Shown here: positions 40,933-48,967 of the stretch, one piece after another | How the letters are laid out: the number at the start of each line of letters is the position of its first letter | Numbering within the stretch: the stretch's first letter is position 1 | Source: Chloroflexota bacterium | Lineage (GTDB): Bacteria > Chloroflexota > Anaerolineae > Aggregatilineales > UBA2796 | Assembly (NCBI GenBank): GCA_021325095.1 | Contig: JAJPHV010000025.1 | Span: 1 to 51,748, forward strand | DNA length: 51,748 bases | Direction: 5' to 3' | The notes under the pieces: generated by a model | Told to the model about the DNA's origin: nothing | The model's database searches: none | Seen by the model: the letters and a program-made list of their open reading frames with translations, nothing else | Translations under genes and position numbers: made by a program

Positions 40933-42516
40933 ATGCGTCTACAAAGATTCCTTACCTGTCTACTGGTGCTGGTTCTGGCATTGGCCGGGGTGAGCAGCCA
41001 CAGGGCTGTTGCCGCCGATGCCAAGACGCTGGTGATCGGCACGGCTGAAAACGTGACTTCTCTGGACCCGGCTCGTGGCTACGAGCAGGAAACCAGTACC
41101 GTCCATAAGGCGGTCTATGACACGCTGGTCACATTCCCTGCTGGCAGCGTGGATAAGATCATCCCGAACCTGGCAACTTCCTGGAAGGTCTCCGACGACG
41201 GCCTGACCTACACCTTCACGCTCAAGGACGGTGTGGTCTTCTCGACGGGTAACCCGCTGACCTCTGCCGACGTGGTCTTCTCCTTCAACCGCATGAAGAA
41301 CATCAAGAGCAACCCGTCTTCACTGGCGGCTGGCATCGACAGCGTGTCCGCGCCTGATCCGAAGACGGTGGTCGTCAAACTGAAGGCCCCCGATCCGTCG
41401 ATCCTGGCCGTTTTGATCTTTACGTCCTTCGCGGTGATGGACTCCAAAGCCGTCAAGGAACACGGGGGCACGGATGCCGCCGACGCCGACAAAACGGACA
41501 AGGCCGAGCAGTGGCTCAACCAGAACTCGGTTGGCACTGGCCCATACATACTGACCAAATGGGAGCAGCACAACCAGATCGTTCTGGTCAAAAACCCGAA
41601 ATATGGTGGGCCGGCTCCGGCCTTTGATCAGGTGATCTTGCGCGACATCAAAGAGGCGGCCTCGCAGAAAGCCGCCCTCGAAGCAGGCGACATCGATATT
41701 GCGCTCGACCTGTCTGCCGATCAGTCCGCCAGCATCAAGAGCAACCCCGATCTCAAGCTGTACGAGGGGCCAAGCGCCTTCGTCTTCTTCCTGCTCATGA
41801 ACCGCGATCCGAAGATTGGCGGCCCGGTCAGCGACCCTCTGGTCGAGAAGGCCATCCGCCTTGCACTGGATTACGACGGCATCCTGAAGCTGGCCGGAGG
41901 CGCGGCGGTGCAGCCACCGTCGGTCATCCCGGTGGGCTTTGCCGGCACACTCGGCCAGGATAAGGTGCTCAAGCGCGATCTGGGCGCAGCGAAGAAACTG
42001 CTGGCCGATGCCAAGCAGGACAAAGGCTTCAGCGTCGATATGGAATACTGGGACACGACCTATGCGGGCGTCAACTTCAGCACGATGGCCCAGAAGATTC
42101 AGGCCGACCTGAAAGAGATCGGCATCACGGTCAACCTGAAGCCGGGAACGCTTGACGTCACGCTGCCCAACTACCGGGACGGCAAAGAACAGATGGGCAT
42201 GTGGTTCTGGGGGCCGGATTTCATCGATGCCTTGAACTACGTCGAATTCCTGCCCGACTATAAGGTCGGCAAGCGCGCCAACTGGACAAATGCCAACTCG
42301 GACAAGGAGATTCAGGATTGGCGAGACGCTGTTAAGGTCGAGGTGGATGCGGCCAAACGCGCCGATCTGTTCGGCAAGATACAGCTTTACCTGCAAGACA
42401 AAGGGCCGTGGGCGCCGTTTTTGCAGCCCGGCGTGCAGGTGGGCTATCGTGCCGATCTGAAGGGCATGGCGTACAACCCGATCTGGCTCATCGACCCGGC
42501 GACGTTCAGCAGATAG
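40933..42516 (+). CDS. ABC transporter substrate-binding protein, family 5 (peptide/nickel type)
   Basis: Exported solute receptor of 527 residues. A signal peptide (RFLTCLLVLVLALAGVSSH..., AVAA cleavage) precedes the family 5 domain. Its motifs are the N-terminal 'SLDPARGYEQETSTVHKAVYDTLV', LTYTFTLKDGVVFSTGNPLTSADVVFSF and GTGPYILTKWEQHNQIVLVKN. Ligands include oligopeptides, opines, glutathione or nickel; the sequence does not say. ATG 40933 has GAGGGG just upstream and gives a clean signal peptide; the frame continues upstream to 40897 with nonconserved residues. It is followed 100 bases later by two matching permeases. Confidence 0.93.
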   Translation: MRLQRFLTCLLVLVLALAGVSSHRAVAADAKTLVIGTAENVTSLDPARGYEQETSTVHKAVYDTLVTFPAGSVDKIIPNLATSWKVSDDGLTYTFTLKDGVVFSTGNPLTSADVVFSFNRMKNIKSNPSSLAAGIDSVSAPDPKTVVVKLKAPDPSILAVLIFTSFAVMDSKAVKEHGGTDAADADKTDKAEQWLNQNSVGTGPYILTKWEQHNQIVLVKNPKYGGPAPAFDQVILRDIKEAASQKAALEAGDIDIALDLSADQSASIKSNPDLKLYEGPSAFVFFLLMNRDPKIGGPVSDPLVEKAIRLALDYDGILKLAGGAAVQPPSVIPVGFAGTLGQDKVLKRDLGAAKKLLADAKQDKGFSVDMEYWDTTYAGVNFSTMAQKIQADLKEIGITVNLKPGTLDVTLPNYRDGKEQMGMWFWGPDFIDALNYVEFLPDYKVGKRANWTNANSDKEIQDWRDAVKVEVDAAKRADLFGKIQLYLQDKGPWAPFLQPGVQVGYRADLKGMAYNPIWLIDPATFSR

Positions 42517-42616
42517 GAACCTTTCATCCAGCGCTCCCTGCCACCCGATAGGCGATTGCAGGTGTCTCGTGTTTTGAGACCTCCTCTCCGGGGCAGGGAG
42601 CGCGGCTCACTGCATT

Positions 42617-43636
42617 ATGCCGCTTTACCTGTACGTCCTGCGCCGTCTGATCGTGATGATCCCGATGCTCATCGGGATCACGTTGGTGTCGTTCATAATC
42701 GGCCATGCCGTCCCTGCCGATCCCATCGCGGCCAACCTGAGCCAGCGGGCCATGTCCGATCCGACGGTGGTGGCGGCCTTCAAAGCGGAATGGGGCCTCG
42801 ATCAACCCGTTCCGGTGCAGTACCTGGTTTATGTCAGCAATCTCGTACAGGGCAATCTGGGCAGGAGTATCCGCAGCCGCCGCCCCGTATTGGATGACCT
42901 GAAGGCGTACCTGCCCGCCACATTCGAGCTTGCCACCACCGCTACGGTTATCGGCGTGGCGGCGGGTCTGGTTCTGGGCGTCCTATCCGCCGTCTTTCGC
43001 AATTCCTGGCTCGACTACATCGCGCGGTTTGTGTCCTTAATCGGGATCAGTTCACCGGTGTTCTGGCTGGCGCTGATTGCGCTGCTGGTGTTTTATGTGC
43101 GGCTGCGCTGGCTGCCGGGGCTGGGGCGGCTGGATTCGACGATTCCCGCGCCGCCAACCGTCACCGGCCTGTTTACCGTTGACAGCCTGCTGGTCGGGGA
43201 CTGGCGCGCCTTTTCCAACGCCTTCAGACACCTGATCCTGCCCAGCATGGTGCTTGCCAGCTACAGCATGGGCCTGATCACGCGCATCACGCGGGCCTCG
43301 ATGCTGGAAAGTCTCACTCAGGATTACGTTCGCACGGCGCGCAGCAAGGGGCTGCGGGAACTGGTTGTACTCCGTCGTCACGCGCTCCGCAACGCGCTGA
43401 TCCCTGTCATCACCGTCATCGGATTGTCCTACGGCAACCTGTTGTCCGGGGCGGTGCTGACCGAAACGATTTTTGCCTGGCCTGGTATCGGGCGGTATGC
43501 TTTCCAGGCGTCAAGCACGCTCGATTTCCCGGCGATTATGGGCGTGAGCATCCTGATTGCTTTCATTTTTATCGTCGTGAATCTGATGGTGGATGTCCTC
43601 TATCACATCGTTGACCCAAGACTCCGCACACGCTGA
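42617..43636 (+). CDS. ABC permease (DppB type)
   Basis: Membrane permease of a peptide-type importer, 339 residues. The N-terminal segment (RRLIVMIPMLIGITLVSFII) is followed by 'ADPIAANLSQRAMSDPTVVAAFKAE' and DQPVPVQYLVYVSNLVQGNLGRS, the DppB/OppB signature. The C-terminal EAA-like loop is ESLTQDYVRTARSKGLRELVV with the following MHALRNALIPVITVIG-type segment. Six segments in total. The preceding gap holds a half of a palindromic-like sequence (CCTCTCC...GGGAG). The DppC gene overlaps its 3' end. Confidence 0.94.
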   Translation: MPLYLYVLRRLIVMIPMLIGITLVSFIIGHAVPADPIAANLSQRAMSDPTVVAAFKAEWGLDQPVPVQYLVYVSNLVQGNLGRSIRSRRPVLDDLKAYLPATFELATTATVIGVAAGLVLGVLSAVFRNSWLDYIARFVSLIGISSPVFWLALIALLVFYVRLRWLPGLGRLDSTIPAPPTVTGLFTVDSLLVGDWRAFSNAFRHLILPSMVLASYSMGLITRITRASMLESLTQDYVRTARSKGLRELVVLRRHALRNALIPVITVIGLSYGNLLSGAVLTETIFAWPGIGRYAFQASSTLDFPAIMGVSILIAFIFIVVNLMVDVLYHIVDPRLRTR

Positions 43637-44456
43637 CCGCTGGCGGCCCCTGCGCAGCCCGCAAATCTTGATCGGCGTCGCCGTGATGGTGTTCTGGGTG
43701 GCGGGCACGCTCGTCGCGCCATTAACACTCCCTCACGATCCATTGACACAGAACATCAATGACAGCCTGCAACCACCGGGCGGCGATCATCCCTGGGGGG
43801 CGGATAAGTTGGGACGCGATATCTTCACCCGCGTCATTTACGGCGCGCGGATCACGCTGCCTGCCGGATTTCTGGCAGTCATCGCTTCCTTAATGGTCGG
43901 CATGAGCGTAGGCGCACTGGCGGGCTACCTGGGCGGTTTGTGGGACGAACTGCTGATGCGCCTGACGGACGTGGTGTTTGCCTTCCCGACGATCATCCTG
44001 GCAATGGCGATTGCGGCGGCGCTTGGCCCCAGCGTGACCAATGCCATTCTCACCATTGCGATTGTGTCCTGGCCGAACTATGCACGGGTGACGCGCGGCC
44101 TGGTGTTGAGTCTCAAGCACAACGAGTACGTGGAAGCGACCCGATCCATCGGCGCCACGCACGGCTACATCCTGCTGCGCACCATTTTGCCCAACGCGCT
44201 CGGTTCGCTGATCGTACTGGCGACCATCGACCTGGGCAACGCGATCCTGGTCTTCGCCGGGTTGAGCTTTCTGGGGCTTGGCCCGGCTCCCGAAACGCCG
44301 GAGTGGGGCCGCATGGTCGCCGACGGACTTAGCTTCTCCGATCAGTGGTGGGTCAGCGCCTTTCCCGGCTTGGCGATCTTCACCGTCGTGATGGCCTTGA
44401 ACTTTATGGGCGATGGCCTGCGCGATGCGCTCGATCCACGTTCGCGGGAACGATAG
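43593..44456 (+). CDS. ABC permease (DppC type)
   Basis: Second permease subunit, 287 residues. The first segment (QILIGVAVMVFWVAGTLVAPL) is followed by the conserved DPLTQNINDSLQPPGGDHPWGADKLGRDIFTRVIYG element of DppC. The EAA loop is 'NEYVEATRSIGATHGYILLR'. The start ATG 43593 overlaps dppB by 44 bases; TTG 43611 is an alternative with less overlap. No ATPase genes (DppD/DppF type) follow within 100 bases or anywhere in the window, so the ATPases would have to be elsewhere or shared. The next gene is an unrelated oxidoreductase. Confidence 0.92.
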   Translation: MSSITSLTQDSAHADRWRPLRSPQILIGVAVMVFWVAGTLVAPLTLPHDPLTQNINDSLQPPGGDHPWGADKLGRDIFTRVIYGARITLPAGFLAVIASLMVGMSVGALAGYLGGLWDELLMRLTDVVFAFPTIILAMAIAAALGPSVTNAILTIAIVSWPNYARVTRGLVLSLKHNEYVEATRSIGATHGYILLRTILPNALGSLIVLATIDLGNAILVFAGLSFLGLGPAPETPEWGRMVADGLSFSDQWWVSAFPGLAIFTVVMALNFMGDGLRDALDPRSRER

Positions 44457-44560
44457 ATCGCCTCGATTGTGGCCCCTCCTGACAAGGGTAGAATTCAGCA
44501 GCGATAAGACAACGCTTGAAGCCTGAACAACCAACGGCGCAAGAAAGGTGGTAGAGCAGC

Positions 44561-45586
44561 ATGGCGCAGCGCATGGCCCTGTATATGCAGGATAAGCACA
44601 GCATCCGCTACGAAATCGACATGGTGAAATACGCCGAGGAGCGCGGCTTCTCGGAAATCTGGCAGGCCGACACGCGGCTGGCCCGCGACTGCGTTGTGCT
44701 GATGAGTGCCTTCGCTGCCCAAACCAGACGTCTGCGGCTCGGTTCGGGCGTGCTGCCCATCTGGACGCGCAACCCGGCAGTGATCGCCGCCACCTTCAGC
44801 ACGCTCTGGGAACTGGCCGGGCGCGATCCCGACGGGCGAGGGCGGATCATGCTCGGCCTGGGCGCGTGGTGGGAGCCGATCAGCAGCCGTGTCGGGGTCA
44901 GGCGCGAGCGCCCGCTGGACGCCATGCGCGAACACGTGGAGGCGATCCGGGCACTGTTCAGGATGGAAGAAGTGACCTACCAGGGCGATTTTGTGCACCT
45001 GGATCGGGTCAGGCTGGACGTAGCGTTCGGAGACGCTTCGCCGCGCGACATCCCGATCTACATCGGCGCGACGGGGCCGAAGATGCTGGAACTGGCAGGG
45101 GAAATCTGCGACGGGGTGGTGCTGAACTACGTCGTCTCGGTGGATTATATCCGCGAGGCGGTGGCGCTGGTGGAAAAGGGCGCACAACGGGCTGGCAGGA
45201 CGCTGGCCCAGGTGGATCGCCCGGAACTGCTGGTGTGCTGTCTCTCCGATACTGACCCGGCGGCGGCCATGCTGGAGGGCAAGAAACTGGTCGCCTATTA
45301 CCTGGGCACGGAGCCGCATATCATGAAGGCCAGCCAGGTGGACGAGGAGCTGATCGCCAGGGTGCAGCAGATCGTCGGCTGGCCCGCCACTGAAGCCGAC
45401 TATCTGCGGGCGGCCCAGATCATCCCCGACAACGTGGTCAGGCACTTGATGGCCGTCGGCACGTCCGAGGAATGTCGCACCAAAGTGGCCGAATACATTC
45501 GCGCGGGCGTCACCTGCCCGATCCTGTACCCGATGATGGACGACATCAAGCCCGTGATCGATGCCTTCGCAGACTGGACTCCGTGA
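44561..45586 (+). CDS. LLM-class flavin-dependent oxidoreductase
   Basis: Luciferase-like TIM-barrel protein of 341 residues using FMN or F420. The N-terminal '[20 protein letters not shown]', the [22 protein letters not shown] block and [15 protein letters not shown] match bacterial luciferase and F420-dependent families. No flavin covalent site is expected. '[16 protein letters not shown]' is the typical substrate-loop region. The gene starts 104 bases after the permease with a GAAAGGTGG ribosome site, so it may be part of the same unit or not. The substrate is unknown. Whether it uses F420 or FMN cannot be settled. Confidence 0.9.
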   Translation: MAQRMALYMQDKHSIRYEIDMVKYAEERGFSEIWQADTRLARDCVVLMSAFAAQTRRLRLGSGVLPIWTRNPAVIAATFSTLWELAGRDPDGRGRIMLGLGAWWEPISSRVGVRRERPLDAMREHVEAIRALFRMEEVTYQGDFVHLDRVRLDVAFGDASPRDIPIYIGATGPKMLELAGEICDGVVLNYVVSVDYIREAVALVEKGAQRAGRTLAQVDRPELLVCCLSDTDPAAAMLEGKKLVAYYLGTEPHIMKASQVDEELIARVQQIVGWPATEADYLRAAQIIPDNVVRHLMAVGTSEECRTKVAEYIRAGVTCPILYPMMDDIKPVIDAFADWTP

Positions 45587-45602
45587 TGGTTCGATCCTGC
45601 TA

Positions 45603-45608
45603 TATAAT
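45603..45608 (+). promoter_or_regulatory. Candidate -10 box of the baseplate J-like gene
   Basis: TATAAT (45603-45608) in TGCTATATAAT, 36 bases before the ATG at 45644. No clear -35 at 17 bases. Confidence 0.4.
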
Positions 45609-45643
45609 TCGGGCAAAGTCGGTTTGGGGCGTCGATTGGCGGC

Positions 45644-47182
45644 ATGAAACTGCAAGTCATCCAGCTTGAACCCTACGACGACGTGATCTCCGTGCGAGAT
45701 CGCCTGTCGTTCGTCAACACCGAGCGCGTCTTGCTGGTCTGGCCGCGCGCAGGCAGCATCCTGAAGCGCAAACTCGACCTGGTGCTCATCCAGCGCGAAG
45801 CGGCCCGGCGGCGCACGCGGCTGGCACTGGTGACGACAGACCCGGACGTGATCGACCACGCCGCCGATCTGAACATCTCCACGTTCGAGTCGGTGGATGC
45901 CAGCCATCGAACAGGCTGGAAGAAGCCCCTCAGTAAAGTCTTCGTGGACCGCTCGGATCGGCCCGACAACGCGCCCGATCCCTACGAACTGCGACTGGCA
46001 GCCAGCCGACTGCAGACGCTGACCCCGCAGCAAAGGCAGGTGCGGCGGGCTGTGCGGTTGGTGGCGGCGGTGGTGCTGGCGGCAGCCTTATTCGCCGTGC
46101 TATACATCGTCGGCCCCAGCGCCGACATCACGCTGACGCCCGCGCAGCGCCAGATTAGCGCGACGGTGCGGCTGGTGGCCGACCCGACCATCTCCCTGGT
46201 GGACGTGGAAAACGGCCACATTCCGGCGGCCCTGGTCGTGATCGAGGTGCAGACCCAGGCCAGCATCCCGACCACAGGCAGCAAGGACGTGCCGAGCACA
46301 CTTGCCAGTGGAACCGTCGTTTTCACCAACCAGACCGGGACGCCTGTCTTTGTCCCGGCAGGAACGGTTGTCAGCGCGATAGGGACATCCCCTGTGCGTT
46401 TCCGCACCGTAGCCGACGTGACGGTTGAGGCAGGCGTCAACCGGACGGCTGAGGCAACCATCGAAGCCATGCAGGACAGCGCAGGGCCGGTGGGGAACAT
46501 CGAGCCAAACCTGATCATCAACATCGAAGGGCCGCTGAATCAGAGCCTTTCCGTGCGCAACCCGGAAGCGACGCGCGGCGGTACGATTCGTCAGCAGGGC
46601 ATCGTCACCAAAGCCGATGTGGACAACCTGCTGATCCTGGCGCGCGAGAAGATCAAACAAACCTCGCTGGCCGAGTTCAACCCACGCCTGACCGGGACTC
46701 AGTTCATCGCCCCCGACTCGATCAAGATCGTGGAGGAGCGCCCGGAATGGACTTCGTACAGTGCCTTCGTGGGCGATTTTGCGGACAGCCTCACGCTCAC
46801 CTTGCGCGCTAGAGTCCAGGCATTGGTCATTGACGAGCAGTTGGCGCGGCAGGCATCCCTTGCCAGCCTCGCCTCACGGGTTCCAGCCGGGCAGCAGATC
46901 GCGCCGGACAGCGTGGCCTTCACGCGCGGCGCGATCCAGGGCACAGACGCCAAAGGGCTGGTCACGTTCCTGATGTCGGCGTCGGCGAACGTTGGCATCG
47001 CCATTGACGCGGAGCGCGTGCGCCAGCGGCTGGCCGGGGTGAGCGTGGCCGACGCGATGAACATCCTGCAACGCGAATGGCTGCTCGACCCGCGCCGCCC
47101 CCCGCAAATCCAGGTATCGCCCACTCTCCTGGGGCGGCTACCGCTACTGCCTGTGCGGATCAACGTCCGCGTCCTGGGATGA
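45644..47182 (+). CDS. Membrane-anchored baseplate J/gp47-like protein
   Basis: Protein of 512 residues with an N-terminal cytoplasmic domain (about 1-125), one membrane segment (AVRLVAAVVLAAALFAVLYIVG, about 135-157) and a large extracytoplasmic domain. That domain resembles the baseplate J/gp47 fold as annotated in Chloroflexota: FRTVADVTVEAGVNRTAEAT then 'ATRGGTIRQQGIVTKADVDNLL'. The phage baseplate J protein is a tail wedge component; here the membrane anchor and the neighbours make a phage tail role unlikely. No phage or type VI genes are near. The 3' end overlaps ruvX by 4 bases, so the two are translated together. Role unknown. Confidence 0.8.
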   Translation: MKLQVIQLEPYDDVISVRDRLSFVNTERVLLVWPRAGSILKRKLDLVLIQREAARRRTRLALVTTDPDVIDHAADLNISTFESVDASHRTGWKKPLSKVFVDRSDRPDNAPDPYELRLAASRLQTLTPQQRQVRRAVRLVAAVVLAAALFAVLYIVGPSADITLTPAQRQISATVRLVADPTISLVDVENGHIPAALVVIEVQTQASIPTTGSKDVPSTLASGTVVFTNQTGTPVFVPAGTVVSAIGTSPVRFRTVADVTVEAGVNRTAEATIEAMQDSAGPVGNIEPNLIINIEGPLNQSLSVRNPEATRGGTIRQQGIVTKADVDNLLILAREKIKQTSLAEFNPRLTGTQFIAPDSIKIVEERPEWTSYSAFVGDFADSLTLTLRARVQALVIDEQLARQASLASLASRVPAGQQIAPDSVAFTRGAIQGTDAKGLVTFLMSASANVGIAIDAERVRQRLAGVSVADAMNILQREWLLDPRRPPQIQVSPTLLGRLPLLPVRINVRVLG

Positions 47183-47661
47183 TGGACAGCGCCCCTCAGA
47201 CTGCGGCTCAGACTGCTGCACGCGGGCGACTGCTCGGCATCGACCACGGTGCGAAAGTGATCGGGCTGGCGGTCTGTGATGCGCACTGGATCGCGCCGCG
47301 CCCGCTGCAAGTGCTGGTTCGCAAATCCCGCGCTGAAGATTTCGCCGCCATCAACGCCATCATCGCGCGGCAGCAGATCGCTGCCGTCGTGGTTGGCCTG
47401 CCCGAACAGCCGATGGAAGGGGCCAGCAACGCCCAGGCCAACACGGTGCGGCGTTGGGCCACGCGGCTGGCGGCGGCGGTCAACGTCCCGGTCTATCTTT
47501 GGGAAGAGCAGTTCAGTTCCCTCGAAGCGGAACGGCTGGCCGAAGAAGCCGGGATACGACTGAGCGGGCGGATCGATGACCGGGCCGCCGCCGTGATTTT
47601 GCAAAGTTTCATCGATGCCCACCCGCCCGGCACGCCGCTGCCGAAGCCGGTCAAGGGGTGA
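47179..47661 (+). CDS. ruvX: RuvX/YqgF family nuclease
   Basis: RNase H-fold protein of 160 residues, a putative Holliday junction resolvase that also acts in pre-16S rRNA processing. GIDHGAKVIGLAVCD gives the first catalytic Asp, VVVGLPEQPMEGASNAQA is the hallmark V.GLP segment, and DDRAAAVILQSF near the C-terminus gives the last Asp pair. 'WEEQFSSLEAE' matches the E.TS..A motif position with Gln-Phe-Ser in place of Thr-Ser. The ATG at 47179 overlaps the preceding stop by 4 bases; a second ATG is at 47182. The longer frame to 47077 lies inside the neighbour and is excluded. Confidence 0.9.
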   Translation: MMDSAPQTAAQTAARGRLLGIDHGAKVIGLAVCDAHWIAPRPLQVLVRKSRAEDFAAINAIIARQQIAAVVVGLPEQPMEGASNAQANTVRRWATRLAAAVNVPVYLWEEQFSSLEAERLAEEAGIRLSGRIDDRAAAVILQSFIDAHPPGTPLPKPVKG

Positions 47662-47766
47662 CCTTACCGCCAGACCCCTCTCCGAATTCGGAAAGGGCGA
47701 ACCGGACGGCGCTTTTCTGGCATTCTGGCTCCCCTCTCTGCTTGCGGGCAGGGGCCGGGGGTGAGG
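47662..47766. repeat. Double-hairpin palindromic element, copy F
   Basis: CCTTACCGCCAGACCCCTCTCCGAATTCGGAAAGGGCG...CTCCCCTCTCTGCTTGCGGGCAGGGGCCGGGGGTGAGG. It starts right after the ruvX stop and ends 25 bases before the M50 protease stop, so it sits between convergent genes. The left outer arm is degenerate. Confidence 0.8.
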
Positions 47767-47790
47767 TTCTGCAAAACGTGTCGAACTCAC

Positions 47791-48876
47791 TCACGTCCGG
47801 TACACGATGTCGCGCCGATTGAGCATCCCCACCAGTCGGCCCGCCTCGAACACGGGCGCATGGTTCATGCCTTTGGCTTCCAGCGCTTCCAGCGCCGATT
47901 GCAGATCGTCGTCGGCGTTGACCAGGCACAGCCGTTCGCGCGGAAGCATGGTCTGTTCGACGCGCACTTTGCCCCATTCCAGGCGTGGAATCCTGTCAAC
48001 TTCTGCCGCCGTCACCATGCCCACCAGATCGCTGCCGACCATGACCGGGAATGCCTGATCGCGGGCGTGGTCGAGGTAGCGCCAGGCCAGAATCGCCAGC
48101 GGCCAGTTGGGTTCGACCAACGGCACGTTAAAGCGCATGACGCGCCGCACCGGGGTGTGCAGGGGCAGCGCAGCGCCTCGTGCGGCACGGTAGCTGGCAC
48201 TGGCCGCCGAAAACACAAAGGCGGCGATCAGCAGAAACCAGATGCCGTTGAACGTCTCGCCGCGCAGCATGATCCAGATGCCGCCAAGCGCAAATAAGGC
48301 CGCCAACCCCTGCCCGACCCGGCTGGCCTGCCGGGTGGCCTGCCGATAGCTGCCACCGATCTGCCACAGCGCTGCTCGCAGCACGCGCCCACCGTCCAGT
48401 GGGAAGCCGGGCAAGAGATTGAACAGCGCCAGGGTCAGGTTGACCAGGGCCAGCCAGGCGCAGGCCGCACCGGCCAGCCCGCCCAGCCTGGACAGCCCGC
48501 CGAAGCAGATCGCCAGGATGACACTAGAAATTGGCCCGGCGATGGCGATCCAGAACTCCTGGACGGGCCGCTCCGGGTCCCGTGCGATCTGCGCCACGCC
48601 GCCAAACAGATACAGCACAATCTGCACGACGGGGATGCCGTAGCGCATCGCCACCAGCGAATGGGCCAGTTCGTGCCAGAGAATCGAACCGATGAAAACG
48701 AACGAACTGAACAGCCCGACCATCCAGTACAATAGAGGATTAGCGCCCGGAGCCACGCCGGGCAACAAACGTGCCGCAAGGCTGTAAGTGACGAAGAACG
48801 CAATAAAGGCCAGACTGATGTTGATCTTGATTTCGATATTGCCGATACGTCCGAGGGACCACCCTTGAGGGATCAT
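47791..48876 (-). CDS. Site-2 protease (M50) with C-terminal CBS domains
   Basis: Intramembrane zinc metalloprotease of 361 residues of the M50/SpoIVFB-like group. The HELAH motif (residues 68-72, ILWHELAHSLVAMRYG) and FNLLPGFPLDGGR (Asp161) are the zinc site. About six membrane segments lie between residues 20 and 230. Two CBS domains (about 240-360) end it: 'PVRRVMRFNVPLVEPN', VEQTMLPRERLCLVN, ALEALEAKGMNHAPVF. CBS domains bind adenine nucleotides and probably gate the protease. The substrate could be an anti-sigma factor but none is here. Convergent with ruvX. Confidence 0.93.
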   Translation of the reverse strand: MIPQGWSLGRIGNIEIKINISLAFIAFFVTYSLAARLLPGVAPGANPLLYWMVGLFSSFVFIGSILWHELAHSLVAMRYGIPVVQIVLYLFGGVAQIARDPERPVQEFWIAIAGPISSVILAICFGGLSRLGGLAGAACAWLALVNLTLALFNLLPGFPLDGGRVLRAALWQIGGSYRQATRQASRVGQGLAALFALGGIWIMLRGETFNGIWFLLIAAFVFSAASASYRAARGAALPLHTPVRRVMRFNVPLVEPNWPLAILAWRYLDHARDQAFPVMVGSDLVGMVTAAEVDRIPRLEWGKVRVEQTMLPRERLCLVNADDDLQSALEALEAKGMNHAPVFEAGRLVGMLNRRDIVYRT

Positions 48877-48890
48877 GCCCTATCCTTACA

Positions 48891-48919
48891 TTTACAGATG
48901 AGAACGGTTGATGTATAAC
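48891..48919 (+). promoter_or_regulatory. Promoter of the Xer-type recombinase
   Basis: TTTACA (48891-48896), 17-base spacer, TATAAC (48914-48919), 48 bases before the ATG at 48968. It starts 14 bases upstream of the divergent M50 gene. Confidence 0.5.
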
Positions 48920-48967
48920 TGATATTAAGTCGTGACACAGCACACTTCGATGACAGGGAGCCTCGCT

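Noticed and set aside
42565..42607. CCTCTCCGGGGCAGGGAG before the DppB gene
   Set aside because: Looks like a half hairpin of the palindromic family, too short to assign.
45587..45600. GGTTCGATCC, resembling a tRNA T-loop
   Set aside because: No matching acceptor, D or anticodon arms around it, and it precedes a promoter-like TATAAT.
44495..46033. Minus-strand frame over the LLM oxidoreductase and baseplate J-like genes
   Set aside because: Spans two supported plus-strand genes and their gap; His/Arg-rich composition typical of shadow frames.
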